From assembly GCF_938040765.1 (NCBI RefSeq), contig NZ_CALIAA010000047.1, positions 1 to 24,035 on the forward strand: DNA of 24,035 bases, written 5' to 3'. A program made the position numbers and the translations under genes. The notes under the pieces are model-generated. The model saw only the letters and a list, made by a program, of their open reading frames with translations. It was not told the DNA's origin and did not search any database. Shown here piece by piece: positions 14,278 to 21,519 of the stretch. How positions within the stretch are numbered: position 1 is the stretch's first letter; each line of letters starts with the position of its first letter. This stretch comes from an uncultured Fretibacterium sp. (GTDB taxonomy: Bacteria > Synergistota > Synergistia > Synergistales > Aminobacteriaceae).

Positions 14278-15303
14278 GCTCCCGACGTTTTGTCTCAGAG
14301 CGAAATAGATTCCCTGTTGAGCGCCCTGACCAGCGGGAGCGTAGACCTCGATTCCATCTCCGAGAATTCCGGCGATTACAAGGTCAAGGTCTACGACTTC
14401 AAGCGCCCCGATAAATTCAGCAAGGACCAGCTCCGGGCCATTCAAATGATTCACGAATCCTTCGCCCGGCAGCTGACGACGGTCATGTCGACCCTGATCC
14501 GTTCCATGGTCTCGGCCGAGGTCGCCTCCGTGGATCAGCTGGCCTACGAGGAATTTGTGAATTCGCTCGTGCAGCCGACGGTCATCGGAACGGTCGAGAT
14601 GCATCCCTTTGACGGCAATATCCTGGTGGAGCTCAACCCCAACCTGGTTTTTTCCATCATCGACAGGATGCTCGGGGGGAAGGGGGAGTTCTCGGGAAAG
14701 GTTCGGGAGCTCACGGATATCGAGAAGACCGTGACCGAGCGGGTCATGATGCGGATGCTGGAGCTTCTCGAGGACAGCTGGAGCACGGTGGTGGACGTGC
14801 GTTTCCGCTTCGAGAGCATGGAGAGCAACCCTTTCTTCGTTCAGATCTGCCCGCCCCGGGATATGGTGCTGCTGGTGATCATGAAGCTGAAGGTGGGGGA
14901 CATCGAGGGGATGATGAGCCTCTGCTTCCCCTATTTTCTGATGGAACCGATCGTCGACAAGCTCTCCTCGCAGCAGTGGTTTGCCTCGACGAGCCGCAAG
15001 AGGGACGAGGACGAGAGGGAGTGCATCGTCAGCTCGCTGGGGAGCGTCAGGATTCCGCTCAGCCTGGAGCTGGGGCATACGGTTCTGAGCCTGGCGGATG
15101 TCTATGCGCTGGAGCCCGGGGATGTCATCAGGCTCGACGAGACGCGGGAGAGCGATATCTCCATCCGGGTGGGGAACCACGTGCGCTTCAAGGCCAGGCC
15201 GGGAACGCGCCACGGCCGCCTGGCGGCGGAGCTGACCCGGGTTTTGAATGGGACGGCACAGGAAGAGGCGGAAGGAGGAGAGGGAGATGGACGATCTTCT
15301 TAG
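14275..15303 (+). CDS. fliM: Flagellar motor switch protein FliM
   Basis: FliM is the middle C-ring protein; phospho-CheY binds its N-terminus to change rotation. The proposed 342-residue product starts with APDVLSQSEIDSLL, which matches the canonical EVLSQNEIDALL docking peptide. Starting at TTG 14290 would lose the first five residues of this peptide's context. The middle domain (FAR, IRSMVSAEVASVDQLAYEEF, NPNLVFSIIDRMLGGKG) binds FliG, and the C-terminal SpoA domain (SLGHTV-like SLELGHTVLSLADVYALEPGDVIRLDE) pairs with FliN/FliY. A polar tail of about 20 residues ends the protein. It overlaps fliY by 17 bp. Confidence 0.95.
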   Translation: MAPDVLSQSEIDSLLSALTSGSVDLDSISENSGDYKVKVYDFKRPDKFSKDQLRAIQMIHESFARQLTTVMSTLIRSMVSAEVASVDQLAYEEFVNSLVQPTVIGTVEMHPFDGNILVELNPNLVFSIIDRMLGGKGEFSGKVRELTDIEKTVTERVMMRMLELLEDSWSTVVDVRFRFESMESNPFFVQICPPRDMVLLVIMKLKVGDIEGMMSLCFPYFLMEPIVDKLSSQQWFASTSRKRDEDERECIVSSLGSVRIPLSLELGHTVLSLADVYALEPGDVIRLDETRESDISIRVGNHVRFKARPGTRHGRLAAELTRVLNGTAQEEAEGGEGDGRSS

Positions 15304-16420
15304 CCAGGACGAAATCAACGCGCTGCTCTCCGGAGGGGCGCTGGGGGAGGACTCGGGATCGGGACTCTCCATGGAGGATTCTCAGCTTCTGGACGAGGTC
15401 GCCTCTATTTTTTCGAATGCCGAGAACAGCGTTTTCGGCATGTTGTCGGGCAAGGACGTCGACACGGCCCTGGAGAGCGCCGAGGTACTGTCTCAGAAGG
15501 ACTTCCTGGAGAAGCTCCCCGAGGCGCCCTTTATCTTTCGCGCGACCTGCGGCGGCTTTGACGATATCCCCCTGACGCTCGTCGTCGAGCAGCAGGGGGC
15601 GCTGATGCTCGCGGACCTGATGATGGGCGGGGAGGGCAGGGAACTGCCCGAGGAGCCCAGCGACCTCTATCTGAATGCCGCTCAGGAGGGCCTGAGCCAG
15701 GTCGTCGGCGCCTCCTTCACGAGCCTCAGCGGCCTTCTCGGCGGAAGAAGGCTGATGCCCGAGAACATCTCCTCCTCCCTGGCGGGAGAGGGCTGGCTTC
15801 CCTTCCCCCAGCTCGATGCGGAGACCTCGATCTGGGTCAGCCCCGCCACCGTTCGGGTGGACGGCCTGACCCCCTTCAAGGTCTGGAGCTCCATTCCTCT
15901 GGATTCCGCCCTTGCCGTCGCGGGCCTGATGCGCCAGATCATCGGGGAGCAGACGCCCAAGGACTCGGTGCCGGCCCCGGAGGAGTCGGGGGCCGCGGCC
16001 CATCCGGCAGGCCCCGCTCCCTCGGCGAAGCCCCCTCAGCCGAATGCCCCGTCGTCCGGTCCGATGTCGTCGATGTCCCGGGCCGCACAGCAGCCCGCTC
16101 CTGTGGTGGACGTCCATCCCGCCGAGTTTCTCCCACTGGGACAGGGCGGTGGAGCGGCGGGAGGCAGCCGCATCGATATGATCGCCGATATCCCCGTTCG
16201 GGTGACGGTGGAGCTGGGGAAGACCCGGAAGAACATCTCCGAGATCCTGGCCCTGACCACGGGGTCCGTGATCGAGCTGGACAAGATGGCGGGAGAGCCG
16301 GTGGATATCCTGGTCAACGGAAAACCGATAGCCAGGGGAGAGGTCGTCGTGATCGACGAGAATTTCGGCGTGCGCATCACGGACGTGCTGGGCGCCGGAG
16401 CCAAGGTCCATTCCGCCTGA
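15287..16420 (+). CDS. fliY: Flagellar switch protein FliY (CheC-like plus FliN domains)
   Basis: FliY fuses a CheY-P docking peptide, a CheC/FliM-like domain and a FliN domain, and builds the C ring with FliM. The 377-residue product shows each part: DLLSQDEINALL (3-14), CheC-like helices at about 33-55 and 127-150, a Pro/Ala/Ser-rich linker (about 220-285), and the C-terminal SpoA/FliN domain (IADIPVRVTVELGKTRKNISEILALTTGSVIELD, VDILVNGKPIARGEVVVIDENFGVRI). Both ExxN phosphatase motifs read ExxS (E37/S40 and E134/S137), so CheY-P phosphatase activity is doubtful. ATG 15287 has GGAGGAGAGGGAG just upstream; the open frame from 15248 is discounted. Confidence 0.94.
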   Translation: MDDLLSQDEINALLSGGALGEDSGSGLSMEDSQLLDEVASIFSNAENSVFGMLSGKDVDTALESAEVLSQKDFLEKLPEAPFIFRATCGGFDDIPLTLVVEQQGALMLADLMMGGEGRELPEEPSDLYLNAAQEGLSQVVGASFTSLSGLLGGRRLMPENISSSLAGEGWLPFPQLDAETSIWVSPATVRVDGLTPFKVWSSIPLDSALAVAGLMRQIIGEQTPKDSVPAPEESGAAAHPAGPAPSAKPPQPNAPSSGPMSSMSRAAQQPAPVVDVHPAEFLPLGQGGGAAGGSRIDMIADIPVRVTVELGKTRKNISEILALTTGSVIELDKMAGEPVDILVNGKPIARGEVVVIDENFGVRITDVLGAGAKVHSA

Positions 16421-16445
16421 CGCCCCGTGCCGTTTTTCCCCCTCG

Positions 16446-16474
16446 TGTCCCCGTTCTCGCTTTTCATGGGGACA
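16446..16474. other. Inverted repeat over the cheY promoter -35 region
   Basis: TGTCCCC (16446-16452) and GGGGACA (16468-16474) flank a 15-nt interval that includes the -35 hexamer. Without a T-run it is a poor terminator. The geometry suits a repressor or activator site on the promoter, but no regulator can be named. Confidence 0.5.
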
Positions 16475-16488
16475 ATTCGTGATATAAT
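16461..16488 (+). promoter_or_regulatory. Promoter for cheY-fliOPQR-flhB
   Basis: A consensus -10, TATAAT (16483-16488), with the extended TGN motif (TGA at 16480-16482) lies 16 nt after a fair -35, TTTTCA (16461-16466, 4 of 6). Transcription would start near 16495, leaving a leader of about 134 nt. The region is AT-rich compared with its surroundings and lies in the 208-bp spacer after fliY, which contains no gene. Confidence 0.7.
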
Positions 16489-16590
16489 CAGTTCCGTTAT
16501 CGGTGATTTTCTCTTGCTACTGCCCCGATAAATCTTTGAAAATAAAGGATTCTTTGTGATTTTTCCTGAAACGGAAACGATACTGACCGG

Positions 16591-16616
16591 GCTTGAGTCA
16601 GAGAATCTGAGTAAGC
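16591..16616 (+). other. Stem-loop in the cheY leader
   Basis: TCAGA (16598-16602) pairs with TCTGA (16606-16610) over a GAA loop, and GCTT (16591-16594) with AAGC (16613-16616) outside a small internal loop. The cheY ribosome binding site (GAGGGA, 16617-16622) follows immediately. A further 7-bp inverted repeat, TTATCGG/CCGATAA (16497-16503, 16525-16531), lies at the 5' end of the leader. Confidence 0.45.
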
Positions 16617-16628
16617 GAGGGATACAGC

Positions 16629-16991
16629 ATGGGCAAAAAGGTTCTTATTGTTGATGACGCGGCCTTCATGCGTATGATGTTGAAGGACATCCTTCAAAAG
16701 AACGATTTTGAAGTGGTCGCCGAGGCTGAAAACGGCAAGGTGGGCGTGGCTGCGTATCAGAAATTCAAGCCCGACATCGTTACGATGGATATCACCATGC
16801 CCGAGATGAACGGCATCGATGCGGTGAAGGCCATAAAGGCCCTCGACGCCAATGCCAAGATCGTCATGGTCTCGGCGATGGGGCAGCAGCCGATGGTCAT
16901 CGAGGCCATTCAGGCCGGGGCCAACGATTTCATCGTCAAGCCCTTCCAGCCGGAGCGGGTCATAGAAGCGATTTCCAAGGTACTGGCCTAG
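16629..16991 (+). CDS. cheY: Chemotaxis response regulator CheY
   Basis: CheY is phosphorylated by CheA and then binds FliM and FliY to alter rotation. The 120-residue product is a single receiver domain with all key residues: D9 and D10 (VLIVDD), phospho-acceptor D54 (VTMDITMPEMNG), S82 (VMVSAMGQ) and K104 (FIVKPF). There is no output domain. The gene sits between fliY and fliO, as in spirochaete and Thermotoga clusters, and is the first gene after the promoter at 16461-16488. SD GAGGGA at 16617-16622 is 6 nt before the ATG. Its coding sequence is slightly less GC-rich than neighbours. Confidence 0.97.
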   Translation: MGKKVLIVDDAAFMRMMLKDILQKNDFEVVAEAENGKVGVAAYQKFKPDIVTMDITMPEMNGIDAVKAIKALDANAKIVMVSAMGQQPMVIEAIQAGANDFIVKPFQPERVIEAISKVLA

Positions 16992-17036
16992 TCTCGCGGG
17001 ACTTGGGGCGGACCGTGGGCGTTGGGGGCGGGCCGA

Positions 17037-17345
17037 ATGGCGGCGGAGCCTGATCTTTTTGTCTATCTGACTCGCGTCCTGATCGCGTTGGGAGTCCTGT
17101 CCGCCTCCGCTTTCGTCCTTGTCCGTTGTGCGAAAAAGAAAAACGGCTCGGACGGAGAGGGAGTGCCTGTGAGGGTTTTGACATCCTTGCCCGTGGGTAA
17201 GGATGTCTTTTTTGTGGTCCGGTGCGGACCGGATGTCCTTGCCTTTACCTCGGGCGGAGGCGGGAGCCGTTTGATGGGTAGGTGGACGTATGAGGATTGG
17301 ATGTGTTCGGCCGAGGGGACGCCGCCTCACCGGGAGGGAGGTTGA
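17037..17345 (+). CDS. fliO: FliO-like flagellar export apparatus protein
   Basis: FliO helps FliP assemble into the export gate. The 102-residue product has an N-terminal membrane segment (about 8-30, YLTRVLIALGVLSASAFVLV), a basic cluster, then a small cytoplasmic FliO-type domain (VRVLTSLPVGKDVFFVVRCGPDVLAFTSGGG). FliO is poorly conserved, so the name depends on the position just before fliP, size and the single membrane helix plus the VGKDVFFV-type strand. ATG 17037 is preferred, with GGGGG at 17024-17028; TTG 17022 is possible. It overlaps fliP by 56 bp. Confidence 0.82.
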   Translation: MAAEPDLFVYLTRVLIALGVLSASAFVLVRCAKKKNGSDGEGVPVRVLTSLPVGKDVFFVVRCGPDVLAFTSGGGGSRLMGRWTYEDWMCSAEGTPPHREGG

Positions 17346-18120
17346 GCCCGGCTTCTTCCTCCTTCTGGGGGCGCTTGTCCTGTTTCTGCCGTTTCTGTTC
17401 CTGACGCCCGCGTCGGCTGCGGAGGCGGGGTCCTTTTCCCTGCCCTCCCTGCGGCTGGGCATCGCCTCCGCCGATTCTCCCGCGGATGTGGCCCTGTCGC
17501 TCCAGATCCTGGGGCTGCTCACCGTCCTCAGCCTGGCCCCGGCCATCCTGTTGATGATCACCAGCTTCACGCGTATCGTCATCGTCCTGGGGTTCGTGCA
17601 GCGTGCGATCGGCCTTCAGCAGTCCCCTCCGCAGCAGGTCGTCACGGGGCTCGCCCTCTTTCTGACCCTCTTCACCATGTATCCCACCTGGAACCAGGTT
17701 TATGAGAACGGCCTCGCCCCCTACCTGGCGCGGGACATCCCCGCGGAGCAGGCCTGGCAGCGTTCGGTCGTGCCGGTACGGGAGTTCCTGTTCCGCTACA
17801 CGCGGCAGGAGGAGCTCTCCCTGATGACCTCCATGGCGAAGCTGGAACAGCCCGTATCCCGGGACCGGGTCCCGACCCGGGTCCTGGTGCCGGCGTTCAT
17901 GCTGAGCGAGCTGAAGACCGCTTTTCAGATGGGGGTGGTCATCTACATCCCCTTCATCGTCGTGGACATGGTGGTCTCGAGCGTCCTGTTGGCCATGGGC
18001 ATGATGATGCTTCCGCCGATGATGGTGTCCCTGCCCTTCAAGCTGGTGCTCTTCGTCATGGCGGACGGCTGGAATCTGGTCGTGATGAGCCTGCTGAAGA
18101 GCTTCACGAACGTGCCCTGA
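17290..18120 (+). CDS. fliP: Flagellar export gate protein FliP
   Basis: FliP forms the pentameric core of the export gate with FliQ and FliR. The 276-residue product has a hydrophobic leader (about 23-44, ending near ASAAEA, probably cleaved), then the conserved core ILLMITSFTRIVIVLGFVQRAIGLQQSPPQQVV, LALFLTLFTMYP, and C-terminal membrane helices (AFMLSELKTAFQMGVVIYIPFIVVDMVVSSVLLAMGMMMLPP). ATG 17290 is the only conventional in-frame start before the leader; it gives about 20 basic residues ahead of it and overlaps fliO by 56 bp, which is long for this operon, so the true start remains uncertain. Confidence 0.96.
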   Translation: MRIGCVRPRGRRLTGREVEPGFFLLLGALVLFLPFLFLTPASAAEAGSFSLPSLRLGIASADSPADVALSLQILGLLTVLSLAPAILLMITSFTRIVIVLGFVQRAIGLQQSPPQQVVTGLALFLTLFTMYPTWNQVYENGLAPYLARDIPAEQAWQRSVVPVREFLFRYTRQEELSLMTSMAKLEQPVSRDRVPTRVLVPAFMLSELKTAFQMGVVIYIPFIVVDMVVSSVLLAMGMMMLPPMMVSLPFKLVLFVMADGWNLVVMSLLKSFTNVP

Positions 18121-18191
18121 GCGCGCCGTTTTCCGTTTGGTCGATTATTGTTGCGTGGAGGAAAGGAATCGAAGGGAGAGGACCCGGAAAA

Positions 18192-18467
18192 ATGCCCGTA
18201 ACGCTCCTCAGTCTTTACGACGTCATGAGCAATGCCGTGTGGACGATGATGGCGGTTTCCATGCCGATCCTTATGGTCGCGATGGTGGTGGGGCTCCTGA
18301 TCGGCATCCTTCAGACGGCCACCTCCATCCAGGAGCAGACGCTGATCTTCATCCCCAAGATCCTGGCCGTCTTCCTCTGCATGGTGCTTCTGGGCCCCTG
18401 GATGGGAGCCAGGATGCTCGTCATGACTCGTGAGATACTGGGCCAGCTGGAGCGCTTCATCCAATAA
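18192..18467 (+). CDS. fliQ: Flagellar export gate protein FliQ
   Basis: FliQ is a two-helix hairpin membrane protein of the export gate. The 91-residue product has the family length and both helices (about 15-40 and 50-78), with the conserved GLLIGILQTATSIQEQTLIFIPKILAV stretch joining them. GAGAGGA upstream of the ATG is the likely ribosome binding site. It follows fliP after a 71-bp spacer with no visible signal and is followed by an unusual 206-bp spacer before fliR. Confidence 0.96.
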   Translation: MPVTLLSLYDVMSNAVWTMMAVSMPILMVAMVVGLLIGILQTATSIQEQTLIFIPKILAVFLCMVLLGPWMGARMLVMTREILGQLERFIQ

Positions 18468-18673
18468 TTCCGCTCCTCGGGCATTCGTATGCTGCGTTTA
18501 GGCAGACGACCGGCCCTGATGAAACCCCTGAGCGCCCCGCACAACTCGCGAGCGCTCGTTGGCGGTCTGCTTATCTGCGGCGTCTCGCAAAAGCCGCCTT
18601 GCCTGCGAATACCTGCGAAACGGAATGAGAAGGACCGGGAAAAGGAACGATACTCCGAGAGGAGGGGGGAGGG
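18468..18673. other. Structured 206-bp spacer between fliQ and fliR
   Basis: FliQ and fliR are normally adjacent, yet 206 bp separate them here. No + strand gene is supported. The stretch is rich in self-complementary sequence: a perfect 10-bp palindrome CGAGCGCTCG (18549-18558), GCGGC/GCCGC (18577-18581, 18593-18597), GCAGAC/GTCTGC (18502-18507, 18565-18570). Near its start it shares GCTCCTCGGG (18472-18481) with the fliK-flgD spacer (8857-8866). It may be a dispersed repeat or an RNA element. The last bases hold the fliR ribosome binding site. Confidence 0.5.
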
Positions 18674-19468
18674 TTGAAGGGAATCGAGCTGCCCACGCAG
18701 CTTCTCGTCGTTTATCTGCTGATCCACCTTCGCTTCGTGGGCATGGTGTTCGCCTCGCCCCTCTTCGCCTCCACGATGTCCCCGGCCTCCTTCCGCTACC
18801 TGGGCGCGGTGCTCCTGACCGCGGCGTCCGTGGGGGCGGTGCCGTCCGCCCAGGTCCCCGTGGTCCTCTTCGACAGCGTCCTCGCACTGTCCGTCCTGGC
18901 CCTGCGCGAGTTTTTTGTGGGGTTTGCCATCGGGTTCCTGGCGTCCCTGCCTCTTCCGGCGCTGAACACCGCCGGGGAGCAGATCGGCACGGCCATGGGC
19001 TTCTCCATGGCGCAGGTCGTCGACCCCATGACGCAGAGCCAGGCGTCGATCATCGGCCAGCTGAATTTTCTGGTGGGACTGTGGTTCTACTTCCGGTGGA
19101 ACGGGCATCTTCTGATGGTGCAGTCGGTGATCGAGAGCCTGCGCCTCGTGCCCCTGGGGCGTCTGGCCCTGTTCCCCGTCGGGGACATGTCCCTGGGAAC
19201 CTGGCTTCAGGAGCTTTTTGTGCTGGCGATGCGGATCGTGATCCCCTTCTACTGCGCCCTCGTGCTGGCGGACGTCGGGCTGGGCTTCCTGGCCCGGACG
19301 GTCCCTCAGATGAACATCTTCGTCCTCGGGCTCCCGATCAAGGTGGCGCTGGGGTTCCTGGTCCTGGCCGCGGCGCTGCCGCTGGTGGTGGACCTGATCT
19401 ATACCCAGTTCGAGCGGTGGATCGAGTTTGCCCTGACGAGCGTCCTGGCGTGGAGGGGAGCGCCGTGA
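18674..19468 (+). CDS. fliR: Flagellar export gate protein FliR
   Basis: FliR completes the FliP5Q4R1 export gate and contacts FlhB. The 264-residue product has five to six membrane helices, with the conserved REFFVGFAIGFLASLPLPALNTAGEQIGTAMGFSMAQVVDP region, the typical QASIIGQLNFLVGLWFYF, and the C-terminal FLARTVPQMNIFVLGLPIKVALGFLVL. TTG start at 18674 with a long purine-rich SD (18661-18673). The stop overlaps the flhB GTG (GTGA). Confidence 0.96.
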   Translation: MKGIELPTQLLVVYLLIHLRFVGMVFASPLFASTMSPASFRYLGAVLLTAASVGAVPSAQVPVVLFDSVLALSVLALREFFVGFAIGFLASLPLPALNTAGEQIGTAMGFSMAQVVDPMTQSQASIIGQLNFLVGLWFYFRWNGHLLMVQSVIESLRLVPLGRLALFPVGDMSLGTWLQELFVLAMRIVIPFYCALVLADVGLGFLARTVPQMNIFVLGLPIKVALGFLVLAAALPLVVDLIYTQFERWIEFALTSVLAWRGAP

Positions 19469-20583
19469 CCCTCCTTTTGGGACAGCGCGCCGTCGGAGGG
19501 GGGCGGCCCGTCCCCTTCGATCTCCAGTTCTTCGCCCAGGAGCGGACCGAGCCGGCCACCCCCAAGAAGCGCCAGAAGGTGCGCTCGGAGGGGCGCGTCT
19601 GCGTGAGCCGGGACCTGACGGCCGCCGTCGGGATCCTGACGGGGCTGGCCTCCCTGCTCCTTCTGGGGCCCTTCATCTATGGGCTTTTCCTCGCGCTGCT
19701 TCAGCTCTCCATTCGTTTCATGGGGGATAAGATTCTGTTGCGGGAGGGCTGGTTCCCCATCTTGTCCCTGGAGGCGATCAAGAGCTATTTTCTGACCTGG
19801 CTCCCCCTGGGGGGGCTGGTCGCCATCCTGGCCGTCGCGGTGATCGTCTGGCAGGTGGGCTGGACCGTCACGGGCGAGCCCTTCAAGATCAACCTGGACC
19901 GCCTCAACCCGATCAGCGGGATGAAGAAGATCGTCTCGCTGCGCTCGCTGGTGGAACTGCTCAAGGGGCTGCTGAAGGCGGCGGTCTTTGCCGTCGTGAT
20001 CTACACCGCCATCCGGGACTACCTTCCCGACACCCTGAGGGCCATGCAGTTCCCCCTCGGCCATGGAAGCGCCGCCTTCTGGAACATGCTCTGGTCCCTT
20101 GCGATGCGCCTGGCGGCGATGCTCCTGATCATGGCCCTGATCGACTACATGTATCAGAAGTGGGAGTTCGAGCGGTCGATCCGGATGAGCCGTCAGGAGA
20201 TCAAGGAGGAGTTCCGCCAGATGGAGGGGGACCCGCAGATCAAGAACAAGATCCGGCAGAAGCAGCGGGAGCTCGCCAAGAAGCGCATGATGGCCTCGGT
20301 GCCCAAGGCCGACGTGGTCATCACCAACCCGACGACCCTGGCCGTGGCCCTGGAGTACGACCGCGAGCTGATGAGCGCCCCTCAGGTCGTGGCCAAGGGC
20401 CGCGGGATCGTGGCGCAGAGGATTCGGGAGCTCGCGCGTGCCCACGGCGTGCCCGTCGTCGAGAACAAGCCTCTGGCCTGGGCCCTGTTCGAGGGGGTCG
20501 AGATCGGGGAGGAAATCTCCGAGGAGCTCTATCGCGGCGTCGCGGAGATCCTGGCCATGGTCTACCGCCTGCGGGCGGGATAG
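19465..20583 (+). CDS. flhB: Flagellar export switch protein FlhB (NPTT variant)
   Basis: FlhB is the export-gate component whose cytoplasmic domain self-cleaves and switches substrate specificity with FliK. The 372-residue product starts with FDLQFFAQERTEPATPKKRQKVRSEGRV, has four membrane helices (about 55-80, 112-135, 170-190, 208-230), then the conserved cytoplasmic part (QEIKEEFRQMEGDPQIKNKIRQKQRELAKKRMM). The autocleavage site reads N288-P289-T290-T291 where the family has NPTH. The open frame extends to 18559, but the GTG at 19465 overlapping the fliR stop, with GGAGGGGAG at 19452-19460, is the sensible start. No flhA follows. Confidence 0.97.
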   Translation: MTLLLGQRAVGGGRPVPFDLQFFAQERTEPATPKKRQKVRSEGRVCVSRDLTAAVGILTGLASLLLLGPFIYGLFLALLQLSIRFMGDKILLREGWFPILSLEAIKSYFLTWLPLGGLVAILAVAVIVWQVGWTVTGEPFKINLDRLNPISGMKKIVSLRSLVELLKGLLKAAVFAVVIYTAIRDYLPDTLRAMQFPLGHGSAAFWNMLWSLAMRLAAMLLIMALIDYMYQKWEFERSIRMSRQEIKEEFRQMEGDPQIKNKIRQKQRELAKKRMMASVPKADVVITNPTTLAVALEYDRELMSAPQVVAKGRGIVAQRIRELARAHGVPVVENKPLAWALFEGVEIGEEISEELYRGVAEILAMVYRLRAG

Positions 20584-20605
20584 GCGGTTTGCGGTGCGGG
20601 CGGGT

Positions 20606-20632
20606 TTGCTTCCCTGATTCCTGTTGTATAAT
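20606..20632 (+). promoter_or_regulatory. Promoter-like sequence after flhB
   Basis: A perfect -10 hexamer TATAAT (20627-20632) is preceded by TTGCTT (20606-20611; 15-nt spacer) or TTTGCT (16-nt spacer). It lies 44 bp after flhB and about 120 bp before the next gene, so it likely starts a separate, non-flagellar transcript. No intrinsic terminator was seen after flhB. Confidence 0.5.
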
Positions 20633-20751
20633 CGAACGGGAGGAACGTTACGGAACGTGCCTTCGTGAAGGGCCGCGGAAGAGGCTCGGGGCGGAATGGA
20701 TGAGACGAGAACAATGATGAAGATAAAATGGAATGGAGTGGAACGCGTGCG

Positions 20752-21519
20752 ATGACCGGAAAATTCTTTGTAAGAAAATCCGTGGGGCTTTCCCTGCTTT
20801 TCTGCCTCGCTTTGTGGGTTTCGTCCGCCTGGGGCTCGGACGAGGATATCCTGAGGAAATGGAAGAGGACCGACTCCTTCAACGAGAAGTCCGAACTCCA
20901 GACGGTGGCCATCGAGGTGACCTACTACTCGGCGGAGTACGTCGAGGCTCTGGTGCGCTCGGAGGCGGAGAAGAACCTCTGGACGAAGGACGAGATGGAG
21001 AACTACAAATACACCCTGCTGAAGAGCCTGAACCTTCACGACTCCATAGCCTTTCATATCGATTTCAACGTCACGGGCGTCCCCATGCACCCCCAGCCGT
21101 TCGACCGCCATCTGACGCTCTTCGTCGGCAAGCAGCGCTACAATCCCTCCGATTACGACAAACGATTCAACTTCAAGATCTCCGGGCAGCGGGACGGAAT
21201 GGTCTTCTTCCCCCGCTACGACCCCAAGACGGGCAAGGACATCCTGGAGGGAGTCAAGGACATCCGCCTTGTCCTGAACGGGGCCATCAGTCAGGCCACC
21301 GCGGCGAGGGGAGATATCCGCTGGGTCTGGGACCTTTCGAAGGACAATCCCGAAGCCCTGGGGACCGGTAAGGCCATGGACCGTCTGGAGCTGGACCGGC
21401 TGATCAAGCGTATGGAGAAACTGAACCAGGAAAGGCAGGAGCTTCAGACGAAGATCGACGCCCTCGATCGTGAGCTCGACGAGGTCCGCAGCAGGATGGA
21501 CGAGCTTCAGACCCGGTAG
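20752..21519 (+). CDS. Secreted protein of unknown function with C-terminal coiled coil
   Basis: I do not recognise a family. The 255-residue product has a good Sec signal peptide (basic MTGKFFVRKS, hydrophobic VGLSLLFCLALWV, cleavage near SSAWG-SD), a mixed alpha/beta middle with many Tyr/Phe and charged residues (EVTYYSAEYVEALVRSEAEK, AFHIDFNVTGVPM, RHLTLFVGKQRYNPSDYDKRFNF), and a charged C-terminal coiled coil (about 208-253) with heptad-like Leu spacing. ATG 20752 is chosen because it places the signal peptide normally; ATG 20728 is an alternative eight codons upstream. It probably acts in the periplasm or at the outer membrane. It follows the flagellar genes but has its own promoter-like sequence, so a link to motility is unproven. 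Confidence 0.8.
   Translation: MTGKFFVRKSVGLSLLFCLALWVSSAWGSDEDILRKWKRTDSFNEKSELQTVAIEVTYYSAEYVEALVRSEAEKNLWTKDEMENYKYTLLKSLNLHDSIAFHIDFNVTGVPMHPQPFDRHLTLFVGKQRYNPSDYDKRFNFKISGQRDGMVFFPRYDPKTGKDILEGVKDIRLVLNGAISQATAARGDIRWVWDLSKDNPEALGTGKAMDRLELDRLIKRMEKLNQERQELQTKIDALDRELDEVRSRMDELQTR

Noticed and set aside
16523..16531. CCCCGATAA as a sigma-28 type -10 (GCCGATAA) before cheY
   Set aside because: No TAAA-type -35 is present at the right distance; the bases are better explained as an arm of the TTATCGG/CCGATAA inverted repeat.
18559..19464. N-terminal extension of the flhB frame (674 codons)
   Set aside because: It runs through fliR in another frame; FlhB homology starts at the GTG at 19465, which has a ribosome binding site and overlaps the fliR stop.
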